The notes: a model not told the origin generated them from the sequence alone. A stretch of DNA of 64,000 nucleotides from Helichrysum umbraculigerum (GCA_949592205.1 CATIUR010000004.1:9551001-9615000); one strand, 5' to 3'. Shown: positions 50,387-61,935, numbered from the stretch's first letter. A program made the numbers and translations.

Positions 50387-50389
50387 ATT

Positions 50390-50951
50390 TGATAACACGT
50401 AAAAAGTCAAGTTTTTAAGTGTTATTATCTCACCTTTTTAGCCCGATTATGGATGAAAACATTTGAAATATATATTTTATTACTAAATTTCATAATGAAG
50501 GCTAAAAAGGTGATGATGCTTCAAGAATCAACCAAAAAGGCATAAAAACGAATAAAATAGAGCACAAACGATCATAAACGTTCTCGTTCACGCTTTCAAG
50601 CACTTTTTAAGTTCTACTTGAAATTATGACCTCTAACTTATGTCATTTTCTTCATTAGGAAATTACGATCGCGTGAATATAAAGAATGCTGAAAACGGAC
50701 ATACGGTAAAGAAGTTACGCCCAAACGAAGAATCAAGGCAACCGAAGACCGAGATACGGGGGAGCACAAGCCGTATACGGCTGAACACAAATGTATACGG
50801 CCATGCACAAGCCGTATACGGCCTGGAATGCCCGTATATGGCCATGTTCCAGCCGTATACGGCCTCTGTCCGCCCGTATATGGCCTCGTTCTCCCGTATC
50901 TGACCCGTGTTCGCTCGTATCGTGCCATTTCCACCCGAAATATGGGAGGTC
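50390..50951 (+). repeat. 3' LTR of the large element, first part
   Basis: Matches 40612-41131 with extra palindrome units, up to the point of insertion of the Tekay-like element. Confidence 0.9.
50771..50883. repeat. Phased CCGTATACGG palindromes, six copies
   Basis: Starts at 50771, 50791, 50812, 50832, 50853 and 50874: spacings 20, 21, 20, 21, 21. Three of the six are diverged by one or two bases (ATGTATACGG, CCGTATATGG). Confidence 0.9.
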
Positions 50952-53425
50952 TGTGACACCCGTCAAATTAGGACTAGAATTTAGTGCCTAATCAAGTTTT
51001 AATACATGTAATTAGTTCTGTGTTAGGCTAATTAATGTATCAATTATTATATATATTGTTAAATATATATATACCCACACAATTATGCGGTTTGTTTAAA
51101 TCGTACGAATCTCAAATCGAATGGAATTCGACACAATTAATACGGACGTTGGTGTAAAATTTATTAAAGTAATACAAACACTATTCAATAACTCAATTTT
51201 ATTAGGAATATTATTTATTGTAATATTTCGTGGTCAATTCGTATTGCACAAAAACATATATATAATTAAAATACAAACGCGCAAACAAATATAACGAATT
51301 TCATTTTTAATATCATAAATAGATAATTGGTAAAATTTTACAATAAAACATTTTGTAATAATTTATAAATTAAAATGTATCTTTAAATAAATAAAATAAA
51401 TATTTAACGTTAAATGACGGAGAAAACGAACACCACGCGGAGTACGGGACGGAGACTGTGAGGTGAGGTTTTCACCAACACCCCACCTCTCCTTTCATTT
51501 TTCTTTCATTTCCATTTCAACCAAACACACATTATACCAAATACTCTCTCAACCAAAAATCATCAAATTTTCGGAATCATCAAATCCGACCACAAAATTT
51601 ACATTTTTGGAACCACCATCAAGTGAGGAACAAGATTAACAAAAGCTTTACCATCATTTTCGGCCTCCATCTTCTTCGATTTGCATTTGTAAGAAATTTC
51701 TTAAAAACTTAGATTTGTTCATTTTGATGTAATATTTTGATGTTTTGATGTTTACACAACTTATATATGTCCATTACAAAGAATAGAACACAGCTTTATA
51801 GCTTAAAAACGAGTTTAAATTGGGTTTTGGTCGGAAAAATCGCGAACAGCCGGACTTTCTGGGCTGGTGTTCATCCATGCGACACAAGCCTTGTGTCGCA
51901 TGTTGTGTCGCATTTTGGCTTTTGTGTCGCATAAAATTCATTGTGTCGTACCTTATGTCGTATCAGATAATTAGTGTCGCAAGTCTTGCGACATAACGAC
52001 TATGTCGCATACCCCATACGACACAACCACTATGTCGCTGTTGAATCAGCATTTCGCATCCATGCGACACAACCCTTGTGTCGTATGGACATTGTGTCGC
52101 ACTCATATGCGACACAACCCTTGTGTCGCATATCCCATTTAGTGTCGCATGATTGTGTCGCATAAAACAGCAGGATTTCAAAATACAATTTCACTAAGTG
52201 TCGAACTATTACAACTTCAACCCGCTATACAATGTGATTTTTCAAACACTATGAGACATACTTTTCGAGGTTAACATGTCAAATCATAATGAGAACATTG
52301 AAATATTTAAATTTCATCGATCACCAACGGGCCGTACAAGTTTTCACAACTTTTCTTAAAATCAAGCAAGTCGTTGTAACTTGTATCAATTCAATCAAAC
52401 AAGTCGTTGTAACTTGTATCAAGTCAGTCAAACAAGTCGTAATAACTTGTAACTACTCAATCAACCAAATCGTAGTAATTTGGACATGTATACATAGTTG
52501 TATAACAACTACAAAGGTAGTCCTTTGGGATATCTGTACAATTAATAACAATTCAAGTGTCGTGGACACATTCAGGTTTCAAGTCTTTGGACACCAACTC
52601 ACAGTTAATTACTTCGAGCTTATTAAATTAACACTTCAAGACTCAGGTGAGTTTCATGGCCCCATTTTCACTACTTTTACTAGGGGTGTGATATTACTAC
52701 TTCATTTTGTTTTACAAGTAGAACGCAAGTGCCAAACTTCAAATACTACATGAGTTTCAAGCTAATCAATTTAAAGTCCTCCATAGCATAGTCTCTAGTA
52801 TTTATAGCGTGAATGTTAGTATATGATATCATATGGGATTGACAATCCTCATCCGGGTTAGCACGCACTAATCGGTCAAACGGATGTATTAGCATTTGGG
52901 AAGACGAGTGTAGATTAGACACTCGTAGGAGGCATTTCAAGTTAGGTTTCCTTAATTGGACCTAGCGCTCAAGTTAAGCTCAGACTATGTGCTCATGGAC
53001 AGTATAACTTTTATTTTGCTTAATTGCATTTTAAATTCAATATAAATTTTGCGGTTCTTACAACTATACATTGACATACAAACCTGTGAGCTCACCAGCG
53101 TTTCCGCTGACCCATTTTAGTATTTATCACAGGTACCCAGCAGTAGGTTGGCTGCACAAGCAGGAATTATTAGCTCGAGTCAGCATTCATACAACTAGAG
53201 ATTTGATTGCATTATTATATTTTGTAAAAGTAATTATGCTATGTAATCTCTCAATTTCAGGAATCGAGCTAATGTAACTATATTTTTGATGTAAACATTT
53301 ACTTTATCTATACAAGTTTAAAACGACGCATATAGTGGTCGTTCATTGTATCTTATGTGCCTTGTATATTGATTAGTGACACCCAAATCGAGCTTCCGCA
53401 AATCATTAAATCTGGGGGTGTCACA
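50952..53425 (+). repeat. 5' LTR of the Tekay-like element (2474 bp)
   Basis: Starts TGTGACACCC and ends GGGGGTGTCACA. It contains the TGCGACACAA repeats (51878-52165) and a set of four ~33-bp repeats carrying AAGTCGTTGTAACTTGTATC (52366-52475). It shares its opening, the end region and the ACGGGCCGTAC stretch with the LTR at 1771. Confidence 0.92.
51878..52165. repeat. Array of TGCGACACAA / TTGTGTCGCA inverted repeats
   Basis: Perfect 10-bp stems with 3-bp loops at 51878-51900 and 52108-52130, an imperfect one near 52068-52090, and many single copies of TGTGTCGCA. It occupies the same part of the LTR as the CGACGTCGC array at 2645-2930, but the sequence differs. Confidence 0.85.
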
Positions 53426-53428
53426 GAT

Positions 53429-53441
53429 TGGTATCAGAGCC
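53429..53441 (+). other. Primer binding site (initiator Met-tRNA)
   Basis: TGGTATCAGAGCC lies 3 bp after the LTR end. Confidence 0.92.
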
Positions 53442-53877
53442 TAAGGTTATAGTGAACTAGGTTGCATTTAGTGGACCTAGACTATGACCGTTAGGCAGTA
53501 TTCCCTATTAGGTATAACCATTTCAGAGATTACAGCATACGAATTTAATTTAACATAGCCTGATCAACTATGTACAATTAAATAAAGATGATGTAAGATC
53601 TGAAGGAAGTTATGGCTGAACAGGATACACTAGTTGACTCTGACCTCGAGAGAAACGGGACTCAAAACACGTCTGTGCTAGACACTCAATAGGTTATTAT
53701 GTGATATACATATATTTACATGAATAGACCTCATTACAACTTTAGGCTATATTATATTATATGAATATAGGCCTCTTTCTCTCTAACGTTTTGCCTTGGG
53801 ATGACAAACACACCACTAGTTCATCACACTCGGACTAGTATCTTATTTCATTTCCTTGTTCTTTCTTACTCAGCATC

Positions 53878-55281
53878 ATGCCTCCTCGTCGTCAAATTAC
53901 CCTTAGCGAAGCTGAGATCGCGGGAATCATTGCCCGCAGTGTGACCGAAGCCTTGGCTACCCGAACACCACCCGGTAGCGAGGACACAGCAACCAATACT
54001 CCACCACCCAGACCTTGCTCCTATAAGGACTTTCTTAGCTGTAAACCGCTATACTTCAAGGGCACGGAAGGTGCCATTGGCTTAATCCGTTGGATTGAGC
54101 GCATGGAATCTGTTTTCAGTCTCTGCGATTGCACTGAGAACAACAAGGTCAAATTCGCTGCTTACACCTTTCAGGAAGGTGCACTCACGTGGTGGAAAAC
54201 CCACGCAAACTCTGTAGGTCTTGAGGTTGCAAATCGGCTTCCTTGGGCCGAACTGAAGAAGAAACTGACAGAAAAATACTGTCCTGAAGAGGAATTGCAT
54301 AGGCTGGAAGAAGAATTCTGGCATCTGGAGGTGCAGGGAAATGATGTTGCTGAATATACCACCAAATTTCAGCAGTTTGCTTTATTATGCCCGAGTTTGG
54401 TCGAACCGGAAAGTAAGGGCATTAAGAAATACATTCGTGGACTCCCCGAGAACATCCAGGGAAACGTCGCTTCATCCAAACCAACCACCACTGAGAGTGC
54501 CATTCGATTGGCCCACGAACTCATGGCCCTAGTTGTCAGCCGTGAGACCTCCAACACCTCATCCTCCAACAACAACAAACGCAAATCCACTGAACACCAC
54601 CACAACTCCAACAAGAAAAACAACGCCATCCAAGTCTACACCACCAACTCTGAATCCAACCGCAGCTACACCGGGGACAGGCCTCATTGTCCCAAGTGCA
54701 ACTATCACCATTTTGGTCAGTGCAATCCCCCTTGCAACAACTGCAGGAGGTACGGGCATTTGACTAAGGATTGCCGAGCCCCCAAATCCAACAACAACCC
54801 CTCTGACAAAAATACCCGACAACCTAAGTCCTGCTATGAATGTGGAAACCCAGGACACTTTAGGGATTCTTGCCCAAAATTGAAGAATAAGGGCAACAAC
54901 AACAACAACCACCGCAACAACAACAACGCCAAAAGTAACGCCTTCGTGATCAACTCAGGGGACGCCCGTCAGGACCCGAATGTGGTCACGGGTATGTTCC
55001 TCCTCAACAATTTAACTGCTTCTATTCTGTTTGATACTGGTGCCGATAGAAGTTTTATTTCCGATGAATTTTGCCCTCTATTTGACATCACACCTGTTGC
55101 TTTAAATGTTAATTACACCGTAGAGTTAGCAAATGGCAAGTTGATAGAAACCAATAGTGTGATACCTAATTGCACTTTAAATCTAGCCGACGAAATCTTC
55201 TCCATAGATCTTATGCCTGTTGAGATAGAAAGTTTCGATATCATCGTAGGCATGGACTGGTTGTCCAAACATCGCGCCTAA
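53878..55281 (+). CDS. Gag and protease of the Tekay-like element
   Basis: 467 residues. Order: a Gag capsid-type domain (about 50-200, with GALTWWKTH and YTTKFQQFALLCP), an Asn/Ser-rich linker, then zinc knuckles CPKCNYHHFGQC, CNNCRRYGHLTKDC and CYECGNPGHFRDSC (about 275-345). The retropepsin-like protease has its catalytic FDTGADRSFIS near residue 385. The frame stops at TAA 55279-55281, and the same frame continues into pol (55282 on), so one nonsense codon separates the two parts. Normally Gag-Pol is one polyprotein in this clade. The start is the first ATG of the frame, 450 bp after the primer site. Confidence 0.93.
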   Translation: MPPRRQITLSEAEIAGIIARSVTEALATRTPPGSEDTATNTPPPRPCSYKDFLSCKPLYFKGTEGAIGLIRWIERMESVFSLCDCTENNKVKFAAYTFQEGALTWWKTHANSVGLEVANRLPWAELKKKLTEKYCPEEELHRLEEEFWHLEVQGNDVAEYTTKFQQFALLCPSLVEPESKGIKKYIRGLPENIQGNVASSKPTTTESAIRLAHELMALVVSRETSNTSSSNNNKRKSTEHHHNSNKKNNAIQVYTTNSESNRSYTGDRPHCPKCNYHHFGQCNPPCNNCRRYGHLTKDCRAPKSNNNPSDKNTRQPKSCYECGNPGHFRDSCPKLKNKGNNNNNHRNNNNAKSNAFVINSGDARQDPNVVTGMFLLNNLTASILFDTGADRSFISDEFCPLFDITPVALNVNYTVELANGKLIETNSVIPNCTLNLADEIFSIDLMPVEIESFDIIVGMDWLSKHRA

Positions 55282-58103
55282 ATCATTTGCCATGACAAAA
55301 TTGTTCGCATACCTCTCGCCGTCGGTAGAACCTTGGTCATACAGGGGGAGACCGGTGGGACGAGGCTTAACATTATATCTTGCCTAAAAACCCGGAAATT
55401 TCTGAGAAAGGGTTATCCATCAATCCTCGCGCACATCATGGAGAAAAAGTCGGAGGAGAAGCGACTTGAGGATGTTCCAATTGTTCGAGACTTTCCAGAA
55501 GTCTTTCCTGAAGAACTACCTGGTCTACCACCACCAAGACAGGTTGAGTTCTCAATCGATCTTGTACCAGGTGCTGCGCCGGTGGCCCGAGCGCCATACC
55601 GCTTAGCTCCATCCGAACTTCAGGAGCTGTCCACCCAGTTACAGGAACTCCTGGAACGAGGGTTTATCAGGCCGAGTTCTTCACCTTGGGGAGCTCCGGT
55701 CCTATTTGTTAAGAAGAAAGATGGTTCTTTTCGAATGTGTATCGACTACCGAGAGTTGAACAAGTTAACTGTCAAGAACCGGTATCCACTTCCTCGAATC
55801 GATGATTTGTTCGACCAACTTCAAGGGTCGAGTTGTTATTCAAAGATAGATCTCCGATCCGGTTATCACCAACTGCGTGTCCGCGATGCCGATATTCCAA
55901 AAACCGCTTTCAGAACCCGTTACGGGCATTACGAATTTCAAGTGATGCCATTCGGCCTAACCAACGCACCGGCTGTATTCATGGACCTTATGAATCGGGT
56001 GTGTAAACCTTATCTTGACAAGTTTGTCATTGTCTTCATCGATGACATTCTCATATATTCACGAAGCAAAGAAGAACACGCGCAACACCTCAAAACCATC
56101 CTTGAACTACTTAAACACGAGGAGCTCTATGCCAAGTTCTCTAAGTGTGAGTTCTGGATCAAAACCGTTCAATTCCTTGGTCACGTGATTGACAGTCAGG
56201 GGATTCATGTTGACCCATCAAAAATCGAGGCTATCAAAGATTGGCAATCGCCAACCCATCCGACCGAAGTACGGCAGTTTCTAGGACTGGCCGGATACTA
56301 TCGACGATTCATTGAAAATTTCTCCAAGATAGCCATACCACTCACGACTCTGACCCAGAAAGACAAAAAGTTTGACTGGACTGATAAACAAGAGTCGGCA
56401 TTCCAACTCTTAAAGCAAAAGCTTTGCAGTGCTCCTATTCTATCATTACCCGAAGGCACCGATGACTTCGTGGTATACTGCGATGCTTCTCATCAAGGTC
56501 TCGGTTGTGTGCTTATGCAACGAGACAAAGTCATAGCTTATGCTTCCCGACAGCTCAAGATTCATGAAAAGAATTACACCACCCACGACCTCGAACTAGG
56601 GGCTGTCGTTTTTGCTCTCAAAATTTGGAGACATTACCTCTATGGCACTAGATGCACAATCTTTACAGACCACAAAAGTCTCCAACACATATTCGATCAG
56701 AAGGATCTCAACATGAGGCAACGTCGATGGGTCGAGTTGCTTACCGATTACGACTGCGAACTCAAATATCATCCAGGCAAAGCAAATGTCGTTGCTGATG
56801 CCCTCAGTCGGAAAGAGCGAGTGAAACCACTTCGGGTTCGAGCCCTCAGTATGACCATTCACAACAATTTAAACATTCGAATTCTCACTGCTCAACTCGA
56901 AGCCTTAAAACCCGAAAATGTCAAAGATGAAGCCTTGCGGGGCATGGATAAACAATTCGATGTCAAACCTAACGGGATTAGGTATTTCTCAACCCGAATC
57001 TGGTTGCCTAAATTTGGGAACCTACGAGACTTGGTGATGGATGAAGCTCACAAGTCCAAATATTCTATCCATCCGGGATCCGATAAAATGTACCACGGTA
57101 TCAAGGACTTCTACTGGTGGCCGAACATGAAAGCTGAAATCGCCACCTATGTCAGCAAGTGCCTTACTTGCTCCAAGGTCAAAATCGAATATCAAAAACC
57201 TTCTGGTTTACTTCAACAACCCAGTCTTCCTGAATGGAAATGGGAACAAATTTCCATGGACTTCATAACCAAACTACCCAAATCCTCGAACGGTTGCGAT
57301 TCCATTTGGGTGATCGTGGATCGTCTCACAAAGTCTGCTCACTTCCTGGCAATCAAGGAATCCGACAAAATGGAACGCCTCACCAGAATCTACCTGAAGG
57401 AAATCGTGACCGAACACGGCGTTCCAATTTCAATTATCTCCGATAGAGATAGTCGTTTCACTTCACAATTTTGGCAATCACTTCAAAAATCTCTGGGTAC
57501 TCGACTTGATATGAGTACCGCATACCATCCTCAAACCGACGGTCAAAGTGAACGAACAATTCAAACACTAGAAGACATGCTACGGGCCTGCGTAGTAGAC
57601 TTCGGTGTAAACTGGGAAAAACATCTACCATTGTGCGAGTTCTCGTACAACAACAGTTATCATACCAGCATCAAAGCTGCACCCTTCGAGGCACTGTACG
57701 GTCGTAAGTGCCGGTCACCTATCTGTTGGACCGAAGTTGGGGACAGCCAACTCACGGGTCCAGAAATCATTCACGAGACGACCGAGAGAATCGTAGAAAT
57801 TCAAAACAAACTCAAAGCCGCGCGTGATCGTCAGAAAAGTTATGCTGATGTGAGACGCAAGCCACTCGAGTTTCAGGTTGGGGATCGAGTTCTACTCAAA
57901 GTATCGCCTTGGAAAGGCGTAATCCGGTTTGGCAAACGAGGGAAGTTGAATCCCAGATACATTGGACCATTCGAGATCCTCGAAAGGATTGGTCCAGTGG
58001 CTTATCGATTGCAGCTGCCATCTGAACTCAGCAGCGTGCATCCCACATTTCATGTTTCAAATCTGAAGAAGTGTCTGTCTGATGAGACACTTATCATTCC
58101 ACT
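55282..58103 (+). CDS. Pol of the Tekay-like element: reverse transcriptase, RNase H, integrase (no chromodomain)
   Basis: Same frame as gag, after the nonsense codon. Reverse transcriptase has [20 protein letters not shown] and the catalytic [10 protein letters not shown]. RNase H has [13 protein letters not shown]. Integrase has the HHCC zinc finger (SIHPG, MYHG, CLTC), D in MDFITKLP, D in ISDRDSRF and E in DGQSERT. The GPF/Y module is complete. Element sequence ends after SDETLIIPL (about 58103); the remaining codons to 58230 are read from the truncated host LTR and are not part of the protein family. Without the 3' LTR and tail the copy cannot transpose by itself. Confidence 0.94.
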
Positions 58104-58289
58104 CGTACCTAGTATCAGGTACTCACACCTAGTATCAGTACGTAGTTCGGAAGGTTTTTGGCTCCCCCCGACTATTATAAATTTAAAACTACCCATGATG
58201 TCGCCCGGTGCTGTTCGGTCAGTCCTTTAACGACAAGGACGGTTCACTCGCAAGGTGAACTCAACAACCTGACTCATCTGGGCGCATCA
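58104..58289 (+). repeat. 3' LTR of the large element, last part
   Basis: Matches 43146-43327, ending GGGCGCATCA then GTATA. About 2 kb of LTR (the equivalent of 41132-43145) is missing between this and 50951. Confidence 0.9.
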
Positions 58290-58656
58290 GTATACAAAGG
58301 AATAAGCTACAAGGTGGCACCATACCTCTCTTGCCTTACCTGTTGGATCCAACCTTAATGTACATAACACATATGTATATACTTGACATAAAGACATCTA
58401 CACTACATAACCCAATCAAGGACAAATACATGGTATTGTTGTCTAATCCCATGAGTATACAAAAGCCTTCTCTTACAATTAATGAGATCTTTTTCCTTCT
58501 TATCCCTATTCGTATTCTCCTCATTGCTTGGCTCCAAATATGGAAATGTGGCATATAACTGCATGAATACAATGCGAGTTACTAGCTGGTTATAAATATT
58601 CGTAGATCCCATAAACCTCTTTTCGTTGATTGATCCTTAACAAACAGACAATTATA
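58290..58656. repeat. P450 block copy 2, last piece
   Basis: Matches 19787-20262 with a few deletions. Homology ends at the copia-type LTR. No gene. Confidence 0.85.
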
Positions 58657-59995
58657 TGTTGAGAATCAGCCTTTCTTTTGCACCCGACAAACACACTCAT
58701 AGCAATTACTAAAAATCGACTCTCGTGTATGACATCCTGATATGTATATTACTTGTACTTGCAAAATATGGAAAACTGATTACAATACAACTTGCTACCC
58801 ACTATTCTATTTATACTAAAATATTAAACTACTAAACAAAGAAACGTGCACCGCTATTCCTACTAAATAGGAGCCAACTAAATAAAAGACTATCGCTATG
58901 CTTACGTAAAACATGTGGAGAATTGCTTGGTCTTCCATAATACTCGGTCATACCCATGTCTTTATTCACATACAAAATGGAGCATCCAAGTATCCACCCA
59001 TGACTAAACTGACCCGCTCCATTAACCCATCAAGATTACCCAACATTCACCCTCGTAATCTTGATGATCTTGACCTGAGCCTTTTCCACGGTTCTTGCTC
59101 GCCACCTCGGTGTTTAAGACTTTTTCCGGACACCCGACCTTCACCTCGGTCACGTCTAAAATCTTCACATAACCCGAATCAAATTCACCACACTTGTAAC
59201 ATCTCACATGGCATCCAGTTGGAACCGTTCATTAACATCTTGACTCTTCACGGATCGACGACCTCTTCCCCGGCCACATCCAAAGCCACCCGATTTGAAC
59301 TCCAATGCCACAATATTTACAAGTGTATACTTTCTCCAATCTCTTCTTGTCTTGACAGCCGTAACCTTTACCTATCACACTTGTTCAAAGAGGCCTCTCC
59401 ACCAACCCAGAAAACAAAGCCACCGCCTTATTTCTTTCAACCCCCAAGCGAATCGAACCCAAAGCCACCTGCTTTGACGGATCCTTTCTGTCCGCTTTTC
59501 ACGCACCTACGCTGGTCTCCTCTTATCACGAAACAAGCCGATCAAGGACTGCAAAACCTGATAGCAGCACCCCCTGCTGAAAAAACCCATCTCCAGTCAA
59601 ATTTGGTCTGAGAGTCCTCTTCCACCGGTCAAGAAAGCAAGGTCACATGCACCCACCTTTACTGTCTTCCATCATCCACAAAACGAATTGAATCAAAGCA
59701 AACTGCTTTCCCAACTCTTCCTGTTCGTTTATCCCATAACCCGGTTAGTCTCTCGTCATATCTGGAACAAACCCGATCAAGAGAACGAACCCACAGACCC
59801 AACCAAACCTTGGGCTCTGATACCATGTTGAGAATCAGTCTTCCTTTTGCACCCGACAAAAACACTCATAGCAATTACCAGAATCGACTCTCATGTATTA
59901 CTTCATGATATGTATATTACTTGTACTTGCAAAATATGGAAAATTGGTTACAATACAACTTGCTACCCACTATTCTACTTATACTAAAATAGTAA
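58657..59995 (-). mobile_element. Miniature Ty1/copia-type element, minus strand, split by an insertion
   Basis: The left LTR (3' in element orientation) is 58657-59045, TGTTGAGAATC ... CCCAACA (389 bp). The right LTR is 59826-59995, cut off after 170 bp by the next element. Between them are only 780 bp. GGGCTCTGATACCA (59812-59825) is the inverted initiator Met-tRNA primer site. A purine-rich tract, inverted, follows the left LTR (59046-59068). The left flank TTATA is a possible target duplication whose partner is beyond the window. Confidence 0.85.
59046..59811 (-). other. Internal region of the miniature copia-type element
   Basis: No polymerase or integrase. Minus-strand frames include CKYCG and RCYKCGEFDSGYV, which might be remnants of a Gag zinc knuckle. 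AAAGCCACC-type units are repeated at low similarity (about 59280, 59420, 59460 and 59690). The long plus-strand ORF at 58913-59611 runs across the LTR border and is chance. Confidence 0.45.
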
Positions 59996-61825
59996 TGTAA
60001 CACCCTCAAATTTCGGTTTGCGGAAGCGGTCGGGTCGGGTGTTACCAATTCCAATATCACAGCACAAAGGAAAATAACGAACGACTCTAAATGAGACGTT
60101 TGAAAATAGTTGTACATTTCCAAAATAAGAGTAATTACAAATTGTAGGTTTGTAGAATAATCTCAAATACATGAGTTGAAAATGCAAAAGTAATGCAGAG
60201 TAGTCCCAATTGTTTGAAATCATGCGACTCGAGCTAGCATAATCTTGTAGTAATTCCTAATCTTGCTGGGCACCTGAGAACACATGCTAAAACATGTCAG
60301 CTATAAAGCTGGTGAGTTCATAGGTTTGTTAGTTGAAAACATAAAGTATAAATCTTGTATGTTTTGAGAAATTGTTCAGAATTCACGATTCTGATTTGTA
60401 TCAAATGGTAGTTGTAATTACCAATGTGTAATTCGAAAATCTTGGTATCTAATACCTAAGCAACTGTGATCCGTACCTAAGTACACAATAATTGAGGCAT
60501 ATCGAGCCTGAATACCTATCTGGTATGAGTAGGTATATAACGGGAGGCAATACCTGCCTAAGTTGTAACCAAATAACTGTATGACCACGTCATATGATAG
60601 TAAGTAACTGTAGTCCCGCAGAACTATGATTTATTATATGAGGTGTTGCATCCAGCAACAAGTGATTGTAGATCCACAGATCTATGTTTGAAAACATTTA
60701 GCGTGTCCGTTTACCTGATTAGCATAAGCTAACCCGGACATGAATTGAGCTAATGGCCTCGCGTGGCAGCACCACCGATCCGTTAACTTATTGTGAACCC
60801 CGAGTATAACTCGCTGATCCATTGATTTGTGTTGAAATCTCGCCCACTTCAATACCGTGGTTTTGTTTTGTGCCCACTTTACCGTGGCATCGTTTGGTGC
60901 CCGCTGCAATACCGCGGCATCGTTTTTAGAATTGCTTGCAGCAATTTGTGATTGAGCCGGCAGTACAACGACATGCCCGACCAAGTTGTTTGAGAGCCAG
61001 CAGTACTCGACATGCCTGACTAAGTAGATCGTCTAATAGTATGTAGATATTAATCAGGTGACACCCCCACGGTTGGATTACATCCTGGGCCGGGGGACCA
61101 TCCCTGGTTGGATTACATCCTGAGCCAGAGTCGTCACCAGTTGAGTCATATTGATATAAGAAGTCTGTACTAATGTGTGATGATATTGTATACTCCTAGC
61201 CTAAAGCCCAGCAAGTATATATAACGGAGTCTAGGGAAAATGTTCACTTAAGTTCAGTTCCCATTCTAGTGATAATGGAGTGTGTCGACAGTTTTTGTTC
61301 TTAAAGAATAACTAAACTTGTAACAGAATAGGTGTTATCCATTGTAGGTAGAACTAACTAGTTATAATGTATTCAATGATATTGTCCCGTGACAATATGG
61401 CCAAAAGATTTTGATAACTAAATCAAGTTATGTGTTGGTAATCGTTTTCCAATGACCTAACCGGGTACAATTGTAACCTATCTAGGTTTAGTATTGATAT
61501 TGTTCTAAAACAATATTGCGGGTGTAATTCCTAAATATTACACATTTCGTATTACATACAGTAATAGTTGTAAATTATAAACGATTGTTAATATGATTTG
61601 AAAACAGTAATTGAGCATGTGTTTCACCCCGAAAATAGTAAAACATTTGAAAGAGTGGGGCTATGAAACTCACCTATGAGTTGTTAGCGATACGATGATA
61701 CGCGCGTCGTCTGAATGGTAACCTTCTAGTGTCCTAAACACGCGAGGTTATATAAGTATGAGACAAATCAGTTTGTCTAAGCGAGTTATTCATGTATGCA
61801 TTTGTTGTTGAAGTCTGGGAATGGT

Positions 61826-61935
61826 GTACGGGGGTCCGGGGGCAGCGCCCCTGGTAGCGGGGTCCAAGGGGTGGCAACCCCTGGCGGGGTCCAAGGGGCA
61901 GAGCCCCTGGCTGGGGTCGAGCTGCCAGGTCAGCT
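61826..61935 (-). repeat. GC-rich triple hairpin block, second copy
   Basis: Inverse of 3061-3165 with few differences. The middle hairpin carries T-A where the other copy has C-G in the stem (61864-61884 against 3106-3126). Confidence 0.85.

Larger units (their letters stand above)
50952..58103 (+). mobile_element. Tekay-like (chromovirus) retrotransposon lacking its 3' end
   Basis: 5' LTR, primer site, gag-protease and reverse transcriptase-RNase H-integrase in order. It ends inside pol, at the point corresponding to base 1520 of the left element. The chromodomain, polypurine tract and 3' LTR are gone, and sequence of the host LTR follows directly. Same family as the element at 1-4285. Confidence 0.92.
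40612..58289 (+). mobile_element. Large non-autonomous Tat/Athila-like LTR retrotransposon with nested insertions
   Basis: The 5' LTR (40612-43327) starts TGATAACACG and ends GGGCGCATCA; the 3' LTR survives as 50390-50951 plus 58104-58289. The 5-bp duplication GTATA flanks it (40607-40611, 58290-58294), and the empty site is at about 19788 in P450 copy 1. The primer site TGGCGCC with GCTGCCGGGG, typical of Tat/Athila elements, follows the 5' LTR. One unknown ORF is present (43543-44856), but no protease, reverse transcriptase or integrase. Nested inside are a solo LTR (45719-47832) and a Tekay-like element (50952-58103). Confidence 0.88.

Noticed and set aside
52289..52753. 154-aa ORF as a gene
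   Set aside because: It runs through ~33-bp tandem repeats of an LTR; the apparent repeats in the protein come from these.
58104..58230. C-terminal extension of Pol with a new domain
   Set aside because: These codons match the end of the host Tat/Athila-like LTR (43146-43270) and are a by-product of a deletion.
58913..59611. 232-aa plus-strand ORF as a gene
   Set aside because: It spans the border between LTR and internal region of a minus-strand copia-type element and has no recognisable domain; low-complexity Pro/Ser content is explained by the reverse strand.
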